Source: Ottelia alismoides (Eukaryota; Streptophyta; Magnoliopsida; Alismatales; Hydrocharitaceae). From it: DNA of 64,000 nucleotides. This document shows positions 11,323-23,719 of the stretch, in pieces (the stretch's first letter is position 1; every line of letters begins with the position of its first letter). The position numbers and the translations under genes are program-made. The stretch spans positions 620,001-684,000 of the forward strand of contig JAZKJV010000603.1 of NCBI GenBank assembly GCA_037367405.1, written 5' to 3'. The notes beneath the pieces are model-generated. The model worked only from the letters and a program-made list of their open reading frames with translations, ran no database searches and was not told the origin of the DNA.

Positions 11323-12341
11323 ACATTGTTTTTAAAAACGTGCCTCGGGGCACTAGGCGTTTTTCAAGGAAAAACGCCTCGAGGCTATAGCCTCATTCAG
11401 CCTCAATGAGGCATGCGCCGCGAGGCTTATGAGGCGCGCCTCGAGGCGTACGTCTCGAGGCGCTGCGTTATGTATGAGCTGATTTTTTTCTACAATATTT
11501 TTCTTTTCTTTTTTATTGAGAGCTTTTCATCTTTCGTAAATAAGTATTTTCAAGTCCTTAAGCTTACGATTCACTGAAATACATTTTATTTAGTTTATTA
11601 ACATTTTAAGCTTTTTTTACTTTGTTATGCATGTTCTTTATAAATCAACATGAACAAAAAATTGAGTCATGAGTCCTTAAATCTAATGCCTCTACTCTTT
11701 AGTATGAATCAAGCATAAATGCTTCCTTTATTAAAATATTTGGATGCAAGTCCCCTACTTTGACCTAAATTTAGAAAAGTATATTTTTGTAAACATGTCT
11801 CATCTTTCATCTATTCAATCGGGACTAAATTAGTATACATCAAAGCATGCATGGACAAAGATGGTCATAACATGCAATATTCAAGTGTTTTATCCTCCAA
11901 TCCTTATGGTAAAGTAAAAAATGATCACTAATTCACTGCGTACTCTCTTATCCTTCTCAATTGAATGACACACATATCTTACCTAATTTTGAAAATGGTG
12001 TGTTACATCTAGTCCCTTTAGTTAAATTTTATTCAAAACTTTAAACTTTGTAGAGAGTTACCCATTACTGTGCTTGCATATGCATATTTACTTGACTCCT
12101 TACAGATTTAGAGTCCAAAAAAAAGAGTTATATAACAACTTGGATGTTTAAACCATGATGTTAGCCTTGAAATGTCATGGACTTATGTATTTAATCATAA
12201 CTATTTAATTTCTAGAACTTGAAAATTGTTATTATGATTAATTATTATGTTTTATGAAAAAAATTCTTTCACGGGTGAGGCTTACGCCTCAAGGTAGTAC
12301 TGGAAAAATGCCTTTATACGCCTCACGCTTTTTAAAATATT
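11323..12341. mobile_element. MITE-like element, GCCTC-rich ends, 8-bp TSD
   Basis: This 1019-bp element interrupts the hAT transposase between RGYK and the following PPSCYEL block. It is flanked by perfect 8-bp repeats GGGTACAA (11315-11322 and 12342-12349). The ends are inverted: TTTTTAAAAACGTG at the left and the complement of CACGCTTTTTAAAA at the right. The left subterminal 140 bp carries many GAGGC/GCCTC words in both orientations. It has no coding. The TSD length fits hAT. Confidence 0.85.
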
Positions 12342-13436
12342 GGGTACAAGCCTCCATCATGCTATGAGCTTACAGAGACCTTGTTGAGGGAGTAAGTTCT
12401 GGAAACAAAGGAGTTCTTGAAAGGCCATCATGTTTGTTGGAACACTTCCGGATGTTCCATTATGATGAATGCACGGACTGATAGGAGAGGAAGGAGCATC
12501 ATGAATATTTGTGTCAGTTGTGAACTTGGAACTAGTTTCTTTAGTTTTATTGACTCATCTGCAGATTCTCATACCGCCGACTACATTGTTCCTTAGTGGA
12601 TAAGCCCATTAAGGAAGTTAGGCCCGATAATATAGTCCAAGTTGTAACAGAGGGTGCATCTGCCAATATGGCTACAGGAATAATATTGAGGACCAAGTAC
12701 CCATGGATCTTCTGGAGTTTGTGTGCAGAACAGATCGGTAAAGAGACAAAGGTGAAAACTGCCATCACAAAGGCAAGGGCATTGACTGGTTTCATATAGA
12801 GTCGTGCAAAAACTTTGAGTCTAATGAGACACGTTTACGCAAAAGGGTGAGATGGTGAGGCCGGGAGCGACGAAATTTGCTACTACATATCACACTCTGC
12901 ACTATGTGATGGAGAAAAAGGACAAGCTAAAACTTATATTTTCTTCTGACGAATAGAGGGAATGTAAATGGTCCACGACAAAGAAGGGTGAACCGGATTC
13001 AATTGTTTTAAGTCCTTCATTTTGGACTCAAGTGTCTTTGACCTTGAAGGTCTTCTCTTCATCGGTCCAGGTTATGCGCATTGTTGATGGAGATAGGAGG
13101 CCGGCTATGGGTTTTGTATACGGCAGATTACAAGATGCAAGGAGAGAGATTATGAGCGTATTCAAATATGTGGAAGCATCTTACAAGCATTTTATTGATG
13201 CCATTGACTCAAAATCAAAAGGAAGGTTGGATAGCTCCCTTCATCCTACTGCGTATTGTATTATTTGAATCCTTATTTCTATTATAAGGACAATGCTCAA
13301 ATCAAGAAGGATAGCATTGCTCTGAAGGGATTCTTGGATTGTATGGACATTTTATCCTGGTTTAGAGATCCTATCATCACTAGAAAGAGTTGTCTTTATA
13401 TGAAGGGGCGGATGGGTCATTTAGCAAACATTTGGC

Positions 13437-14250
13437 TAGGGGTGTTAGAAAATTCTTAAGTTTGATATTCGCTCAGGTTTGGCTCGCTAAAAGTTCGATT
13501 CACATTCGGTTCAAAAATAAACGAACTGAACTTGAACACAAGTTTAGGCTCAATTAAATAAACGAACTGAATCTAAAATCATAGGTTCACTTGAGTCGAT
13601 TCGTTAAAAGCTCGATAAACATACATATATATTTACAAATTATTGTCCGCATAAGAGGACCTTATTTTGAGATAAGTGGATTTTGTTCCAAGATAAGTGA
13701 ACTTTGCCTGGAGATAAGTGAGTATTTACGAGATAAGTATATTTTATCTTGGTATAAACTATCCCAAAATAAATAGTCACATTGTGGTTACAACATCTAT
13801 CATCTATGTGTCTATTTTTCTCTTTTTTATCCTCAAATCAACAAAACAAGTATAAATCTTACTTATTGCATATCCCCACATTATTACTTATCCTCATTTG
13901 CACGGATATAAAAATATATTATAATTATATTTTTTAAAAAAGATGAATCCTTATTAATCTATTTCAAAAGATGTTAAAAAGGAGTTAGATAAAGAAAAAA
14001 ATTGAATGAATGTTTATTCTAATTATAGACATATATACATATATATCCATTTCTTTTCTTTCACCCTGTCTTATTAGAGAATTCTAAAGTTAGATATTCG
14101 CTTAGGTTCGATTCGATTAAAAAGAGGTTCGATTCAGATTCGATTCGAAAATAAGCGAATCGAACCTGAACACAAGTTTAGGCTCGATTGAATAAACGAA
14201 CCGAACCTAAAAAATATAGGTTCGCTCAGGTTCGGTTTGTTTGCACCCTA
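13437..14250. mobile_element. MITE with GGTTCG-rich ends in the hAT gene
   Basis: This 814-bp element begins TAGGGGTG and ends CACCCTA. The flanking octamers CATTTGGC (13429-13436) and TCTTTGGC (14251-14258) agree at six positions. Both arms are dense in GGTTCG/CGAACC words and repeat AACACAAGTTTAGGCTC (at about 13537 and 14171), giving long-range inverted and direct similarity. It has no coding. The structure fits a non-autonomous hAT element. Confidence 0.8.
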
Positions 14251-14596
14251 TCTTTGGCGATCAAACAAAGGTCAACCAATAATGATGATTTTAATCCAGG
14301 TATAAGTTCTCATTTAGAATTCTTGTACTTATTTATTTACCCTTATTCTTGATAATTATTAACTAAGATGTTATAAATATTCTTATAAATAGCTCATTGG
14401 TGGGGATTGCATGGCATTAAGACGTATTTGAAAGAGATGGCAATGAAGATATTAAAGTTGACAGCTTTTTCCTCAGGTTGCGAAATGAGTTGGAACACTT
14501 TTGAGGCGGTAAGGCTAAATAATTTGTGCAACACATTTCATATGTTACATAAAATCAATAAGGCGATTAATGATATTTATGTGGTTATTTTGTAGA

Positions 14597-14690
14597 TTAA
14601 ATGGCAAAGAGCCTTCTCCCACTATAAGTAGGGTCAGCTACATGGATTCTTGCTCAAATCCATGTTGAAAGATTCGACTATTTTACGCTG
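14597..14690 (-). repeat. SINE-like fragment
   Basis: The minus-strand sequence shares about 85 bp (GGATTTGAGCAAGAATCCAT, then CCTACTTATAGTGGGAGAAGG) with the element at 36836-36992. The tRNA-like 5' head is missing. It interrupts the C-terminal part of the hAT transposase. Confidence 0.6.
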
Positions 14691-15348
14691 GCTAGCTCAC
14701 AAAGAAAATGAACAAGCTTCAATTCAAGCGATCAAATGACTTGGTGTATGTCAAATTCAACTCTATGTTGAGGGATCGCCATCTTAGAAAATGAAATGAT
14801 CCATTTATTATCAAATGATAGATCCCATGTGAGAGAATGGATTGGTGAAGATAAATGAGATGATGAACTATTTGAAGGATCATGGCTGACATGGAATTTA
14901 GTGGTTGAGCCAACTGGTGTAGAAGGTTTAGTGCAACATAGAAGAAGCCAAACGCATGCTAGTGGTTCAACCTCACTGCCAAGCTTGAATGAAGAAGAAG
15001 AACTCTTATCTGAGGAGAGTGAAGATGATGATGATGATGATGATGGAAACACCAATGTAGTGGAATTCCATGATGATCTGGATTAGAATTACTTTGTATT
15101 CAGTATACTATTATCGCTTGAACAATTTAGATTATCTTAGGCTATCTATTTAGTACATTAGTAATGTTATTTGTGTTGATTTTATATTTTTTTTATATTT
15201 ACATACTTTGACGATTGTCATCATATAATATGTTTGTTAATTTTTCCATTGATATTTGGTGGATAGATTATATTGAGATCTAGTCGAAAGTCATTTTTCT
15301 TAGATCTTTTGTTGGATCTCATTTATTCATAAATTCAGTTCAGCTTTT

Positions 15349-15492
15349 TGTTGAGATATTTGTTATCTTTATTTTTATTTTCTTATTTTCTATTTTTTTG
15401 TCTTCTTCTAGTAATTTGCCCAATAGGTTATTCTCTTATATAAGAGAACTTGAGGGCCTCTCATCAATCGAATTCATTCTTTTCCCTCTACA
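15349..15492 (+). repeat. 5' LTR of copia S2
   Basis: The 144-bp LTR runs TGTTGAGATATTTGTTATC...CCCTCTACA, with a TATA-like TCTTATATAAGAG near 15433. It aligns with the LTRs of S4. Confidence 0.8.
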
Positions 15493-15944
15493 TGTTATCG
15501 GAGCAATGGTCCTAGGCTGGAGTTCTCGTATCCCACCCTAACCCTAACCCTACATGCCCAACCTCCTCCCCACGCCGCCGTCGCTGCTCTAGGCAGCCAC
15601 CTCCGCCCAGGCCTTCGATCCTCGGCCCCCCAAGTCCCACCCCCCTCCTCGACACCCCCAGGCCGCCGGCTACTGCCCCCAACCGTCTCGGGCCGTCACT
15701 GGCTCTCCCGTGCCCTTCCGCGCATCCCTACGGCTTGATCTATTGTTTGATTCGGTCTAATTTTGACCAGAGAACACGATTTCATACCTAAAAATCATGT
15801 TTTCCGACCCTAGCAAGCAGCGGAGATTGATGAGGATGGTTGTATGAGTATACACATACAACCAATCCTTCGTATGATCGTGTAGACTTGTTCATATCAG
15901 TCTACTCCTCAGTTGAGTTCCATTGGCCAGACGTTTTTCCGTCA

Positions 15945-18900
15945 TGTCATAGAACAAGAACGATATGTTTTCATCCAAGGCCTTCAAGGGCCCGGCTCCC
16001 ATCGTTAAGATGGATGGGACCAACTATGGCTTGTGGTCCATGCAGCTCCTCACCCTTATGCAGTGCAACAACAAGGAGCAAATCTTGACAGATCTAGATC
16101 CAACGGATAAGACTTTGGCAAATGTTTCTTTGAAGCAAGATGACACGTATGCGCGTGTTTGATTTTGTGGGACCCTCACCACAGAGATAGCAAATGATAT
16201 TCTGAATCAACGCACTGCTAAGGCGATATGGGATACTTTGACATCCACCTATGCTAAAGCGGAGAATGAGGCCAAGATTCTTCAGCTACAGTTCGATATC
16301 TACAACGCCAAACAGAATGGTCGTCCTCTGCACGTACTACTCTTTGCTCCGTGGCATGTTCGAGAAGCTTCATAGCTACATGCCTATTACGACATCTACT
16401 AAGCAGCAGAAGATGTATAAGAACTCCACGATGGTTGGAGTCTTCATGACTGGACTTGATACAAAGTATGATACTGTGTGTACTCAGCTTCTTACCGGAG
16501 CTACCATACCTCCCATAGAGGAGGCCAATGGTCGTCCCTGACGGATTATCATGCCTTCTACAGCCACTTCTCTGTCCTCTTCAATGATGGCTGCTTCTCG
16601 TGGCCGAGGAGGGATGATCCAGTCCAGAGGATGCACCCCTCGTGGCAGAGGAGGTGGATGCCAGCATGGCCCTTGCATTTACTGTCATAGGCATGGACAT
16701 GCAGAGGATACATGCTACTATAAGCATGGATATCATGCGTCTGCTCGTGTAACAGAACAGATTGCGCCTTCAGAGACTACAGCTTCCCAAGTCGATCCTC
16801 GCATGGATGATATTGTCTCTCGTATTCAAGAAATCATGACTCCTACTGCTGGCACCACCACTACAGATACTGCAGCCGCAGCTAGAGCCTCTTTCGAGCT
16901 CCTCAAGTATCGCCTATGCATTTACCGGTAGTACTGGTGCAGGCATAACAGAGTGGATTATGGACTCTAGTGCTGCACACCACTTGTATGGAGACAGAGC
17001 GTAGCTGAGGTCCTACAGGACCATACCACCTGGCAGATGGGTTGTCATTGCTAATGGCGATCACTTACCCATTACAGGACAGGGGAGGTACATTTGACGT
17101 CATCTATGCGCTTTCAGAATGTTTTATATGCTCCTGATTTTCAGATGAATTTACTTTCCATTAGTCAGATTACTAAGGATCTGCATTGTTGTGCCATTTT
17201 TTATCCTTAGTCTCTTGTGTTTCAGGACATACTCACAGGCAGGGTGATTGGTTGTGGTCGTGAGCGGGGGCTTTACAGACTGGTCCAACCTCCTCATGCT
17301 AGTGTTTCTACTATACCTACTGGACCAGTCTCACCATATCTATGGTACCTTCGTTTTTGGTCACCTTCCTCTGCAGAAGTTGTGTCATGTTCTCCCTCAG
17401 ATCTTTACGAGATCCTCTTTCCAGTGTGAGGCATGTCAGCTTGAGAAGCATCATCATTCCTCCTTTCCATCCCGTCAGAGTCAGAGCAGTTCTCAGCTAT
17501 TTGAGCTCCTATATTTAGACATTTGGAGTCTGAGTCGTGTTCCTTATCACCAAGGACACCATTTTTATCTAGTTTTAGTCGGTGATTTTTCTAGACTTTC
17601 CTGGGTCTTTTTAGTTAAGAATAAGTATGAGGTTGGATCTGTGATCAAATATTTTATTAATGAGAAAAAGAATATTTTTTCGACAAAAGTCAAATACCTT
17701 CGTTCTGATAATGCTTTAGAGTTCTGCACTTTACAGCTTTCTGAGTTCCTTAGATCTCTAGGTATTGTTCATTAGACCTCATGTGCTTATACTTCCCAAC
17801 AGAACGGTGTTGTTGAGCGCAAACATCGTTACTTACTTGATGTAACCAGAACCTTGCTGATATAGAGTCGTGCTCCTCATACTTAATTGGGGAGATGTTG
17901 TCCTCAATGCATGTTATCTAGTGAACCACATGCCCTCGTTTGAGTTGGGAGAGAAGATTCCTTTCTCGACTGCATTTTCCGAGAAGGATCTTTTCTCCCT
18001 TACACCTCGTGTATTTGGTTATGTTGCATTTGTTCATGAAGTCTCTCCTGGTCGTGACAAGCTCTCTCCCAGAGTTGTCAAGTGTGATTTTTTCGGATAC
18101 TCTCGTACCCTGAAAGGGTACCGCTGCTTTGATCCACTCAGGCGGAGTACTTAATTAGTGATGACGTCACTTTCTTTGAGTCTGTCATGTATTTTTCTCC
18201 TACCGGTGACAGACTAGCCCTATCTGACTCTGACGATGAGATCTACATGCCTCCATCTCCTACTGTCATACCACCACCGCCACTACCACCACCACCTACA
18301 CCTACTCATGTGGCTCCACCTTTTACTGTGACTCGGTTTTTGCCACATGTTTTTACTCGCAGGTCTCGCTTGGTTCCCCCTGCTCACAGGTCTTGTTCGT
18401 CATCCAGCACGCCTCAGGTATGTAATGAGCATATTGTTTCTATTGATGGCACTACTGAGTTGTCGGTGTAGCAGGATTCCATACAGGATGAGCAAGTGCC
18501 TCTCAGAAGGGAACTCACAGGTTACGGACTTGGCAGATGACCCTGATGTGTCGATTGCTCTGCGCAAGACGAAACGTAAGTGTGCTACTTATCATCTTGC
18601 AGCCTAAGTTTCCTTGAGCACGCTGTCAGAGGGATTTTAGGAGATTTACCTTGGCACTATCAGTCGTGGAGATACCACAGACATATCAGGAGGCTATTCA
18701 GGACAATCAGTGGAGGTTAGCCATGGAGGAGGAGATAGCCATGCTACAGTCACGTGGTACATTGAGTCTTGTTTCTGCTCCAGTTGGCGCGTCCGTTGTG
18801 GGATGCAAATGGGTGTTCACTGTGAAACACCATGCGGATGGCAGGTGGATCACTATAAGGCAAGACTTGTGGCACGTGAGTTCACCTAGACATATGGGGG

Positions 18901-19971
18901 TAGACTATCAGGATACTTTCTCTCCAGTTGCCAGACATTCTACTCTGTGTATTCTACTTTCTATTGTTGTGACACGAGATTGACCCCTTTACCAGCTTAA
19001 TGTGAAGAATGCATTCCTCTATGGTGATCTACAGGAGAGATCTACATGCAGCAGCCACCTGGGTTTGCTGCTGAGGGGAGTGTCAGAAGGTTTGCAGGCT
19101 ACACAAGGTTATCTATGGCCTTAAGCAGAGTCCAAGAGCATGGTTCCAGAAGCTCTCGGACTTGATAGAGCAGCAGGGGTTTGTGCGATCAACGGTTGAT
19201 CACTCCTTGTTTGTGCAGAGGACCCAGAGAGGTACTATTGTCATCTTGTTTACGTTGATGACATTATTGTTACAAGGGATGACGAGCAGAGCATTCAGGG
19301 TGCCAAGGACTTCCTAGGTCAGCAGTTTGTGACCAAGGACCTTGGGCATTTACGTTACTTCCTTGGACTGGAGTTTGTCAAGAACCAGCGAGGTCTTGTA
19401 ATGACCCAGAAGAAGTACGTTACAGATCTTCTATTCAGAGACAGGCATGGCAGATTGCAAACCTGCCACTACTCCTATTGACCCGAACATGAAGCTTTAT
19501 GATGATGACATTGAGGAGGTTGACAAGAGGAAGGTACAGGGAGCTTGTTGGAAAGCTACTATATATGACTATTACCAGGCCCGACATATCCTTTGTCGTG
19601 AGCAAAGTGAGTCAGTTTATGGAGCAACCCAGACAGGCACATATAGATGCGGTCCATATGATTTTGAGATATCTAAAGACTTCATCTGGTACGGGACTTC
19701 TTTTCAGCAAAGGCACATCTCTTTCAGTTACAGCATGTGCAGATGCAGATTATGATGAGTGTCCAAAGGATAGGAAGTCTACATCGGGCTTTGCTGTGTT
19801 CGTAGGGAATTCCCTGATTTCATGAAAGAGCAAGAAGCATACTGTGGTTGCCAGATCGAGTGTTGAGTCAAAATACGGGGCCATGGCGCAAGCTAGCACA
19901 AAGATGATGTGGTTCAGATCTATTCTTACTAACCTGAATATAGAGGTGTCTCTTCCCATTCACATCCAAGG
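15945..19971 (+). pseudogene. Copia S2 gag-pol pseudogene
   Basis: Gag starts at 15945 (second codon followed by a stop) and contains KMDGTNYGLWSMQ. A CCHC knuckle CIYCHRHGHAEDTC lies at about 16672-16713. The protease reads WIMDSSAAHHL (DSG changed to DSS). The pre-integrase region has NLLSISQITKDLH. Integrase shows DFSRLSW, RSDNALEF and QNGVVERKHR. RT has NVKNAFLYGDL (about 19003) and YVDDIIV (about 19253), and RNase H runs from VTDLL to ESKYGAM. Several frameshifts and stops are spread along it, so no protein is made. The order gag-PR-IN-RT-RH defines Ty1/copia. Confidence 0.88.
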
Positions 19972-20229
19972 GACGAAATACTATTGATTGCAACGAAGAG
20001 AGGAAGGGCTTGTTTCATCTCTTTTTTGCGATGGTCAAATGATCAGTTAAAGAAGACTCCTCGCGAAAGAGGTCAGCATCCTAGGCGGCAAGAACAAGTT
20101 GTCTTTGATTTTAGCTAAGGGAGTGAAGCTGGTGATGGACGGCCCCCACATCAAGAATCAACGCACACTTCCAATGATAAAAAAGATAAACATAGCAAAC
20201 CCCACATACGATGAGAAGCAGAGCGATGT

Positions 20230-21404
20230 CTGAGGAGGGACCCCGAGCCATGTAGTCGACATCGAGAACAATTACAAGAATTTAACTTGGAACGTGGCAT
20301 AAGGATTGATGTGACCGACTTTAATGAGGGACGCGATTCGAACAGCTTCTTAGACTGGATGGATCAGTTGGATTACTTCTTTATTTGGAAGGATCTGCCG
20401 AGTGAGCCAGAGTCCATATCACTACATTGAAACTAAAGGGATATGCCTTGCTCTGGTGGAAATGACTTCAGGAAGAACGTAACTATCGAGGCATAGAACG
20501 CCTTTGTTCATGGACTCGAATGCAGTAAAAGCTTCGTGAAAAGTTCCTATTGAAAGAGTGTCACCAGAACCTATACAACCGCCTTCAGAACCTTTGCTAG
20601 GGGGCATGCATCAATAAGGAGTACACGGAAGAGTTACAAGTTTTGGTAGCCCGGAACAACCTAAAGGAGAGTAACTCGCAACTTGTTGCCCGATACACAC
20701 ATGGATTACATACCAATATCCATGACAAACTATACATATGTGATTGTCGCAACATAGATCCAACCTATTATAGAGTTATCCATGTAGAAGCCAAATTAGC
20801 TAGAAACATCACTCGTCGTGCAATGTCTCCACTCACCTCTGGTGCACACACCACTACACTAAACACTTCAAATGGGATAACTAGAGTTGGTATACAACAA
20901 ATCCTTAAATTGATTGCCTCTGGACCTCGCACCAATAAGGAGTACACGGAAGAGTTACAAGTTTTGATAGCCCGGAACAACCTAAAGGAGAGTAATTCGC
21001 AACTTGTTGCCCGATACACACATGGATTACATACCAATATCCAAGACAAACTATACATATGTGATTGTCGCAACATAGATCCAACCTATTATAGAGCTAT
21101 CCATGCAGAAGCCAAATTAGCTAGAAACATCACTCGTCGTGCAATGTCTCCACTCACCTCTGGTGCACACACCACTACACTAAACACTTCAAATGGGATA
21201 ACTAGAGTTGGTATACAACAAATCCTTAAATTGATTGCCTCTGGACCTCGCACCGCTTCTAGAGCTGCCACCATCCAATCCCGACCTACTTACATTGATC
21301 CTAGAATCCTCAGTGCACAGCCTACCGTAGGATCTGACATCTGCTTCAGGTGCTTGCAGAAGGGTCATTCGCTAGCAGAATGCCCCCAACCCATGTGCAG
21401 CTAG
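20230..21404 (+). pseudogene. Gypsy gag pseudogene with CCHC knuckle
   Basis: Capsid-like blocks: SFLDWMDQLDYFF (20341-20379), GYALLWW, LREKFL, then the open frame 20643-21404. The frame ends with the zinc knuckle CFRCLQKGHSLAEC (about 21340-21381, CX2CX4HX4C). The first part has stops. The 253-codon open segment is stop-free because it spans an in-frame tandem duplication, described separately. Confidence 0.82.
20612..21253 (+). repeat. Two tandem copies of a 321-bp gag segment
   Basis: Bases 20612-20932 are repeated directly at 20933-21253, with about five single-base differences. The 321-bp period equals 107 codons, so the frame is kept. The unit begins CAATAAGGAGTACACGGAAG and ends just before the linker to the zinc knuckle. 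It covers the C-terminal capsid-like helices of gag. Confidence 0.95.
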
Positions 21405-21639
21405 CGCACACTTAATGCACGGTAAGCCCAATAATGAGATGGCTCTTATTGAAGAGGTTGAACCATATATGGTGGTTGGGAATACAAATGACAATCAAGA
21501 ATGTGAGGATGTGGAAGTGGATGCTGCGACTAGTGGACCTTTCCTCATTGAACACGATGAATTTGGATGAAAAAATGGTGTATCGATGGAGGCTATGCAA
21601 TAACTCAGGCTAGTATCTAAAGTTGAGAGCAATGATACA

Positions 21640-22047
21640 TGGTTAAGGAGGAGAATCTTTTGCATCATATATACCTTTAGGGGTTGTCGTTGCTCTTTGA
21701 TCATTGATGGAGGGAGTGTAGAAAACTTCGTAACCTAGGAGATGGTAGACAAGCTGGAATTACAAACCCAACCTTCGGATCAACTCTAAAGTGTGGACTT
21801 GTTTAAAGGAGAGACTCAAATTCTTATTCAACATCAATGCCTTGTCAGATTTTCCAGTAGACAGACCTATAAAGACGAGGTATGGTGTCACATTGCTCCC
21901 ATGGAAATATATCACATCTTTTTGGGACGTCCTTGGCGGTTTGACAAAGATACAAACCACAAGGAAAGGAAGAATACGTGCACCTTCATGAGGGACAAAA
22001 CACGAATTACCCTTCAACCTCAGCATGACACCCCTAATCCAAGGTAA
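21640..22047 (+). pseudogene. Gypsy aspartic protease pseudogene
   Basis: The fragment CSLIIDGGSVENF carries the D-[ST]-G site as DGG, followed by KDEVWC, IYHIFLGRPW and a KNTCTF block, matching the order of plant gypsy proteases. Frameshifts interrupt it (21730-21800). Confidence 0.75.
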
Positions 22048-22399
22048 ATGACATCCGTCTCCCACTCGGGCCCACAATCTGACCGTCAAAACTTCGTGGT
22101 TGCCAAGACACCTCACCCTATGCATGAATCGCGTGTTGTCCTCGAGGCATCTCCTTTCGATGCCCGCTCCACGAGTCGCTAATCATCTTTGCTCTTGTTA
22201 GTGAGGAGATTGGAAACAACACGGTAGACCCCAATAAGATTGCACCCTGAAGTTGCCTCGATTTATGAAGGATATGTATATATAATGCCAAACAACTTAC
22301 CCGAACAACTACCACCTCTAAGGGATTGACAACACCATATTGACCTTGTCCCACGAACTGGCTTACCCAACCTATCCCAATACCGGAAGAGCTCAAATA

Positions 22400-23570
22400 A
22401 ACATAAAGAAATGCAACGTCGCATCATGGAGCTCTTGACTAAAGGGTATGTGCATGAGAGTGTGAGTCATGTTGTTGTACCAGCCCACTTGATAGCTAAG
22501 AAAGATGGGACCTGGAGAATGTGTACAATTAGTCGATCCATCAACAAGATCACTGTTAAATATCAATCCACATTCCCTCGGCTTGATGATATGTTGATAT
22601 GTTAACATGAGCACGCATTTCTACAAAATAGATCTACGAAGTGGTTACCATCAAATAAGAATTGACCTAGTGATGAATAGAATACCGCTTTCAAGAATTG
22701 TAAGGGCATGTACGAATGGTTAGTGACGTATTTTGGCCTGACCAATGCACCCAGTACCTTTATGTATGTAATGAACCATGTCTTGAGACCTTTCATTGAC
22801 GACATCTTGATCTTCAGTATTGAATGGGATGAACACCAAAGTCATTTGCAACAGGTGCTCACCATCTTGAGAGAGCATCAGCTCTTTGTTAACATGAAGA
22901 AGTGTGAATTCCTCGCAGACCCTGTCAACTTCTTAGGTTACATTGTCTCGGTCTAGGGAATCAAAATTAAACCCACTAAGGTTGAGGCAATTATTAGTTC
23001 GCCTACCCTGAAGACCCTGACGGAGATTCGTAGTTTTATAGGATTAGCATCCTACTATTGTTTTGTGAGGAACTTTAGTAACCAAACTATTACCATTTCA
23101 GACTGCTTATGTGGTGGCAAGTTTACATGGACACCAAAAGCTGAAAGTAGTTTTAGAAACTCAAGGAACACCAGAAACATGCTTTGGTACTTGCATGTTT
23201 TATAGGATTAGCATCCTTGTTTTATGGGATTTCAACATGATATTTGAGATAGATTGTGACGCTTCTCGCATTGGTATTGGCACCATCCTCGGTCAAGAAG
23301 GATGACCGATTGCATATTTCAGTGAAAAGTTGAATAATGTGTGCTTACGTTATTCCACATATGATGTGAAATTCTACGCCATTGCCCAAGCCCTCAAGCA
23401 TTGGCATCCTTATCTCATTCATCGTAAGTTTATACTCAATTTTGATTACGAGACTTTGTAATATCTACAATCACAAAAGACCTTAAACAATAAAGTGGGC
23501 AAGTTTAACTTACAAGAATATACAATTCACTTGGTACACAAAGTCGATACCTTGTTGGCACCCTAAAACG
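22400..23570 (+). pseudogene. Gypsy reverse transcriptase and RNase H pseudogene
   Basis: RT blocks: ELLTKGYVHESVS, KKDGTWRMC (22501-22527), NKITVKY, PRLDDM, then a frameshift, [10 protein letters not shown] (22732-22761), FIDDILIFS where YVDDIL is expected (22793-22819), and FVNMKKCEF. RNase H follows with FEIDCDASRIGIGTIL (23245-23292). The catalytic YVDD is altered to FIDD by the local change PFIDD. Stops make it inactive. Confidence 0.85.
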
Positions 23571-23719
23571 AGGGTTGACGCGCTGAGTAGTTGAGCCCAT
23601 CTGCTAGCAGCTGTTTCATAAGAGATTATAGGGTTTGAACGCATCAAGGAATTATATTGAGATGACCGAGACTTTAGCAAATTGTACCATGATTGTGTAA
23701 ATCATTCGACATACTCATC

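Larger units (their letters stand above)
10703..15086 (+). pseudogene. hAT transposase pseudogene (BED zinc finger, hAT core, dimerisation region)
   Basis: The N-terminus starts MASKQPSNSG at 10703. A BED finger follows (TCRLC ... MKHHLAH ... SCP, 10868-10965), with a TGA replacing the tryptophan of DPGW just before it. Further blocks are the GIPFNV region (11244-11265), then after the first MITE WTDRRGRS-like TDRRGRSIMN and SFIDSSADSHTADY (12475-12580), NIVQVVTEGASANMA (12626-12670), PGATKFATTYHTLHY, ECKWS, VDGDRRPAMGF, and after the second MITE a short intron (about 14299-14394) and the FSSGCEMSWNTFE dimerisation motif (14467-14510). The acidic tail ends at 15086 with a (GAT)n run. Stops and frameshifts make it non-functional. 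Confidence 0.9.
9537..15348 (+). mobile_element. Decayed hAT transposon
   Basis: The interval holds a broken hAT transposase (10703-15086), two smaller elements with 8-bp-type TSDs, and a SINE piece. The left part (9540-9660) carries self-complementary words (CGCATATGCGTATGCGG) of the kind found subterminally in hAT elements. The right end was lost or displaced by copia S2 at 15349, so terminal inverted repeats cannot be paired. Confidence 0.6.
15349..19971 (+). mobile_element. Copia retrotransposon copy S2 (3' LTR missing)
   Basis: The 5' LTR (15349-15492), a mutated primer site (TGTTATCGGAGC, consensus TGGTATCAGAGC), gag, protease, integrase, RT and RNase H fragments are in copia order. 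Coding runs to LNIEVSLPIHIQ and then switches at about 19972 to gypsy sequence, so the 3' end is deleted. It is the same family as S1, S3 and S4 and is inserted in or beside the hAT element. Confidence 0.88.

Noticed and set aside
15010..15045. (GAT)n microsatellite as an independent feature
   Set aside because: It is the acidic tail of the hAT transposase pseudogene.
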